A program made the position numbers and the translations under genes. A DNA stretch of 52,935 nucleotides from Bacteroidales bacterium (GTDB lineage Bacteria; Bacteroidota; Bacteroidia; Bacteroidales; UBA3824): contig JAFPZK010000031.1 in assembly GCA_017417315.1 (NCBI GenBank), positions 1-52,935 on the forward strand, given 5' to 3'. Of the stretch, positions 50,449-52,935 are shown piece by piece; the first letter of the stretch is position 1; every line of letters starts with the position of its first letter. The notes under the pieces were generated by a model. The model made no database searches. It worked only from the letters and a program-made list of their open reading frames with translations, and had not been told where the DNA came from.

Positions 50449-50454
50449 TTCAAA

Positions 50455-51609
50455 ATGTTAACTAACGATAATCTTTTGTCAAAAGCCCAGTCGGAAACAA
50501 TAAGTTTGTTAAGATTTCCGATGGCGTTGCTTGTAATTTTAATTCACAATAACAGCCAATATTATTATGATTGGCATTCAGAACTTGATTTAATGTCGTT
50601 TGAAGGTGCGTGTTTCTTGCTCGGACACATTTTAAGGCTGTTTGCGGGTATTGCAGTGCCGACATTCTTTATGATTTCGGGATTTTTGTTTTTCAACAAT
50701 TTTAGGGAATTTTCTTGGGACGGTTACAAGAAAAAGATGAAAAGTCGCGTTAAAACGCTGATTATCCCGTATTTACTATGGAATATAGCGGTTTGGGCAG
50801 CGTTGCTTGCTGTCAGAATAGTTAAAATGTATTATATCGGCGAGACTTGGGACTTTGTTCTAAATTTCATTGCAGAAAAAAATATTTGTTTTCTTTGGGA
50901 TATAAATCATTGGGGCGATGCCAACCGTCCGTGGCTTTGGTGGACAACGTATGCAACAGGTCCGATTGACTTACCGCTTTGGTTTTTAAGAGATTTGATT
51001 GTCGTAACGGTGCTTTCGCCGCTGATTTATTGGTTTGTTAAAAACTTAACAATCTTTTCAATAGTGATTTTATTTGCGGCATACGTTATGAGTTTTTGGA
51101 TTACGTGGCATGGTTTCAGTTGTACGGCGTTCTTTTATTTCACGCTCGGAGCGTATTTCGCTATTAACGGTAAAAATTTTGTGGAATTTTGCGGACGTTA
51201 TAAAACGGCAATTTTAACGGCGATGGCAGTATTTTTTACGCTAACGATAACGCGCTGGATTACTGACGATTACAAAAGTATAGTAAGAAATTTATTTTAT
51301 GTTTCAACGGTGTTAACAGCGGTTTATACAGCATCGTATTTCGTTACCAACAAAGGTGTAAAAGCCAATCCGTTGTTGGTTTCGAGTTGTTTCTTCATTT
51401 ATGCTTCTCATGCGGCGGCGTTGCCGAAATCTCCGCTGTGGTTGGTTCAAAAAGTTTTTAATTTCATAATTCCGGGCGGAGGATATTTTCACCAGATAAT
51501 TTGTTACGTGGTAGTTCCGTGCGTAACGGCTGCTGGATTAGTTTTCGCTTACTGGCTGTTAATGAAGTGGTTGCCTAAAATCGGAAAAGTATTTTGCGGC
51601 GGAAGATAG
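50455..51609 (+). CDS. Acyltransferase-3 family membrane protein
   Basis: The frame extends upstream to a GTG at 50416, but that lies in a hairpin; the ATG at 50455 gives the family start (MLTNDNLLSKAQSETISLLR). The 384-residue protein has about ten membrane helices and the acyltransferase-3 opening, RFPMALLVILIHN (conserved Arg and His). Family members add acetyl, succinyl or other acyl groups to surface sugars or peptidoglycan (OafA, OatA, WecH). The WSWDGYKKKMKSRVKTLIIPYLLWN-like stretch after the first pair of helices (about 85-109) is typical. Substrate is unknown. Confidence 0.9.
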   Translation: MLTNDNLLSKAQSETISLLRFPMALLVILIHNNSQYYYDWHSELDLMSFEGACFLLGHILRLFAGIAVPTFFMISGFLFFNNFREFSWDGYKKKMKSRVKTLIIPYLLWNIAVWAALLAVRIVKMYYIGETWDFVLNFIAEKNICFLWDINHWGDANRPWLWWTTYATGPIDLPLWFLRDLIVVTVLSPLIYWFVKNLTIFSIVILFAAYVMSFWITWHGFSCTAFFYFTLGAYFAINGKNFVEFCGRYKTAILTAMAVFFTLTITRWITDDYKSIVRNLFYVSTVLTAVYTASYFVTNKGVKANPLLVSSCFFIYASHAAALPKSPLWLVQKVFNFIIPGGGYFHQIICYVVVPCVTAAGLVFAYWLLMKWLPKIGKVFCGGR

Positions 51610-51621
51610 GGGAGAAGTTTT

Positions 51622-51653
51622 TTTGCAAAAATGAGAAAAAAGAATTATTTTTG
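51622..51653 (+). promoter_or_regulatory. Promoter of the toxin-antitoxin pair
   Basis: TTTG (51622-51625), 20 bases, TATTTTTG (51646-51653); start near 51660, 12 bases before the antitoxin ATG. Confidence 0.6.
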
Positions 51654-51671
51654 CAGAAAATACTTATAATT

Positions 51672-51962
51672 ATGGAGCAGACGTTAACGAAAAAGAAAAA
51701 AAAGACGGTTTCAAAAGAAAAACATCTTGAAACATTGTCGCTGACATATAATCCGAATGATAAAGCAACAATAGCAATTATAAAAATTATAGAGAATTGC
51801 GGATTGTTTAACGTGGTATATGGTCTTGATGATGAAGATTATGATGAAAATATTGAGCCATACACGATTGAAGAATTGTATCAAAGGGCAGAAATTAGTC
51901 GTAAAGATTACATCGAAGGACGTGTCTATACAACTGACGAAGTTATAAAAATGTGTGAATAA
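51672..51962 (+). CDS. Putative antitoxin of a type II toxin-antitoxin pair
   Basis: ATG at 51672 gives a 96-residue protein: a Lys-rich start (TKKKKKTVSKEKH), a middle with one helix and the acidic VVYGLDDEDYDENIEPYTIEELYQRAE, and a C-terminal YTTDEVIKMCE. The last part resembles the toxin-binding tail of Phd/RelB-like antitoxins (helix then DEV..M). It lies 19 bases before a ParE/RelE-type toxin gene (or overlaps it by eight bases if the GTG at 51955 is used). The call rests mainly on the partner; I see no certain DNA-binding motif. Confidence 0.65.
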   Translation: MEQTLTKKKKKTVSKEKHLETLSLTYNPNDKATIAIIKIIENCGLFNVVYGLDDEDYDENIEPYTIEELYQRAEISRKDYIEGRVYTTDEVIKMCE

Positions 51963-51981
51963 TATTTTTAGAAATCGCTGT

Positions 51982-52296
51982 ATGAAAGTATTGTGGACAC
52001 AATTTGCTTTAAAAGAAGTGAGAAAAATTTCCAATTATATAGGAAGAAAATTCGGACAAAAGGCAAAACAGGATTTCTTGCAAGAAGTTCAACATATAGA
52101 TAATCTTCTTTCGCAAATGCCAAATATGGGAAAAGTAGAACCTTTGTTGGCGGATTTGTCAATAACTTACCGAAGCATAGTTTTGGCTCGTCTTGACAAA
52201 ATTGTATACTATATAGAAAATAATGAAATTATTATTTCTGACTTTTGGGATATGCGCAGAAATCCGAAAACATTGGCAAACAGATTGTTAGAATAA
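51982..52296 (+). CDS. ParE/RelE-superfamily toxin
   Basis: A 104-residue protein starting MKVLWTQFALKEVRKISNYI at the ATG 51982. The RelE/ParE fold is seen as W-x-x-x-A-x-x-x-L-style helices, then GRKFGQKAKQDFLQEV, LLSQMPNMGKVEPLL, and the strand set YRSIVLARLDKIVYYIENNEIIISDFWDMRRNPKTL. The R-x-x-x-V..y.i....i.I..f...R.NP pattern is typical of the superfamily. ParE members poison gyrase and RelE members cut mRNA; which applies is uncertain. A GTG at 51955 would add nine residues. It is paired with the gene at 51672. Confidence 0.85.
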   Translation: MKVLWTQFALKEVRKISNYIGRKFGQKAKQDFLQEVQHIDNLLSQMPNMGKVEPLLADLSITYRSIVLARLDKIVYYIENNEIIISDFWDMRRNPKTLANRLLE

Positions 52297-52300
52297 AATT

Positions 52301-52322
52301 GGCGGGTAAAGATATGCCCGCC
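52301..52322 (-). terminator. Terminator-like hairpin between convergent genes
   Basis: GGCGGG (52301-52306) and CCCGCC (52317-52322) form a six-base stem; on the minus strand AATTTTATT follows. The T-run is weak. Confidence 0.5.
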
Positions 52323-52341
52323 TAAATCGATATTAAATTCG

Positions 52342-52776
52342 TTACTCATTAAAATAGTCCACAGAAGTATTACTTTTAGGTCCTGAAAAAGTTTTCTTTT
52401 CTCCGGGTTTGACAGTTACTTTCTTTTCTCCTTTTGTGGGATTAAACAAGTATCCGTCTGTCTGAACAACTTTTATTGTATGTTCTACATTTGCAGTAAC
52501 TAAATAACTATTAGTACCCGGTTTTGTCCACTGATCCTCCAATTTATTATCAATGAAAAAATCATAAGGTTTTGAGGAATCGTGTTTAATTACTATCGTG
52601 CCGTATTGTACCTCAGGACTTGTATTAGTACTTGTTCCTGAATTGGTACCTGAGTTGTTAGTATTACTTTGCTCCTTTTTTTCAGGTTCGGGTTCATCAT
52701 CTTCTTTGCTACAAGCAGGGAAAAAGACAGCCATGCAAAACAGTGCTAATACACTGTAAATTAAATACTTTTTCAT
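52342..52776 (-). CDS. Small surface lipoprotein, unknown function
   Basis: A 144-residue lipoprotein. The signal peptide ends at the lipobox FPAC (Cys 22), followed by an acidic SKEDDEPEPEK linker and an Asn/Ser/Thr/Gly-rich spacer, a common surface-export pattern in Bacteroidetes. The last ~90 residues are strand-rich (GTIVIKHDSSKPYDFFIDNK, HTIKVVQTDGYLF, KKVTVKPGEKKTFSGP), suggesting one immunoglobulin-like or PEGA-like sandwich. It is a single gene on the right edge, with a promoter box far upstream. Confidence 0.78.
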   Translation of the reverse strand: MKKYLIYSVLALFCMAVFFPACSKEDDEPEPEKKEQSNTNNSGTNSGTSTNTSPEVQYGTIVIKHDSSKPYDFFIDNKLEDQWTKPGTNSYLVTANVEHTIKVVQTDGYLFNPTKGEKKVTVKPGEKKTFSGPKSNTSVDYFNE

Positions 52777-52905
52777 AACTATATTAATTTTTTATGCCTT
52801 TTGCGGCTCAGAAAGGACTTATTAAACTTTTTTGAAAACAAAAGCGCGAACCGCATACACTTAAAATTATATCTGATTTTAGAGGTCGTGAGAATTACCT
52901 GAACA

Positions 52906-52913
52906 CAAAGATA
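52906..52913 (-). promoter_or_regulatory. -7 promoter box of the edge lipoprotein gene
   Basis: TATCTTTG on the minus strand. The predicted start near 52899 would give a leader of about 120 bases, which holds a 25-codon frame (MRFALLFSKK...) of doubtful meaning. Confidence 0.45.
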
Positions 52914-52935
52914 CAATCATAGCAGTCCACGCCTA

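Larger units (their letters stand above)
50034..50454. other. 421-base intergenic region holding a candidate structured RNA
   Basis: Between the divergent TMTC-like and acyltransferase genes. It holds a minus-strand promoter box (50062-50069), a plus-strand -7 box (50141-50148), an RNA-like block of nested inverted repeats (50193-50381), a terminator-like hairpin (50385-50402) and a hairpin next to the acyltransferase start. Two 64-88 codon frames here lack start signals and follow the palindromes, so I do not call them genes. Confidence 0.65.

Noticed and set aside
50187..50453. Frames of 64 codons (plus) and 88 codons (minus) as genes
   Set aside because: They overlap each other on opposite strands and follow the nested inverted repeats. 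Neither has a supported start. A structured RNA explains the sequence better.

Overview
The window reads as chromosomal DNA of a Bacteroidetes bacterium, most likely a member of the Bacteroidales. It is AT-rich. Many genes are preceded by the Bacteroidetes -7 box TAnnTTTG, sometimes with a TTTG -33 box 18-20 bases upstream, and Shine-Dalgarno sequences are scarce. Several products belong to families typical of the group: a fimbrillin-like lipoprotein, DUF4271, a SiaC/DUF1987 protein, SpoIIE phosphatases with TPR repeats, and variant MORN-repeat proteins. No rRNA, CRISPR array, integrase or intact insertion sequence was seen.

Layout. Bases 1-5.5 kb hold a secreted protein, a minus-strand operon (TPR lipoprotein, yqeY, a TrmH-family methyltransferase, a large TPR protein) and a two-part TIR-like protein. 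Bases 5.7-16 kb are accessory: an AlbA_2 regulator, a micro-gene plus fimbrillin-like lipoprotein, a DUF234-type ATPase behind a perfect palindrome, an nSTAND1/beta-propeller protein with a SpoIIE phosphatase, and an Rpn-like nuclease. Bases 16-35.6 kb are mostly housekeeping: lspA, a polyprenyl synthase, mnmE-DUF4271-hemD-rnpA, a second SpoIIE phosphatase, a UbiD decarboxylase, siaC, a nucleoid-associated protein with tsaB, a CAU tRNA, hemW, rpiB and dut. Bases 35.7-41.07 kb form an accessory block (fic, a novel membrane protein, a DUF262/DUF1524 protein) bracketed by a 29-bp direct repeat and lying between dut and nadA. Bases 41-52.9 kb hold nadA, a second palindrome-fronted ATPase, a four-gene operon (TMTC-like protein, MORN protein, cysS, PHA-system protein), a candidate structured RNA, an acyltransferase, a toxin-antitoxin pair and a lipoprotein.

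How the parts relate. The accessory genes (nSTAND1, TIR-like, AlbA_2, DUF262, Fic, two ATPases with nuclease-like tails, Rpn proteins, ParE-type toxin) fit defence or conflict functions interleaved with core genes. The signalling genes (two SpoIIE phosphatases and SiaC) suggest partner-switching control. The least explained sequences are the two perfect 25-27 bp palindromes fronting unrelated-sequence ATPases, the direct-repeat-bounded island that may have split the nadA promoter, a promoter-upstream element shared by two secreted-protein loci, a rod-like RNA near 50.2 kb, and a zinc-ribbon micro-gene fired from a back-to-back promoter. All calls come from reading the sequence; no database search was run.
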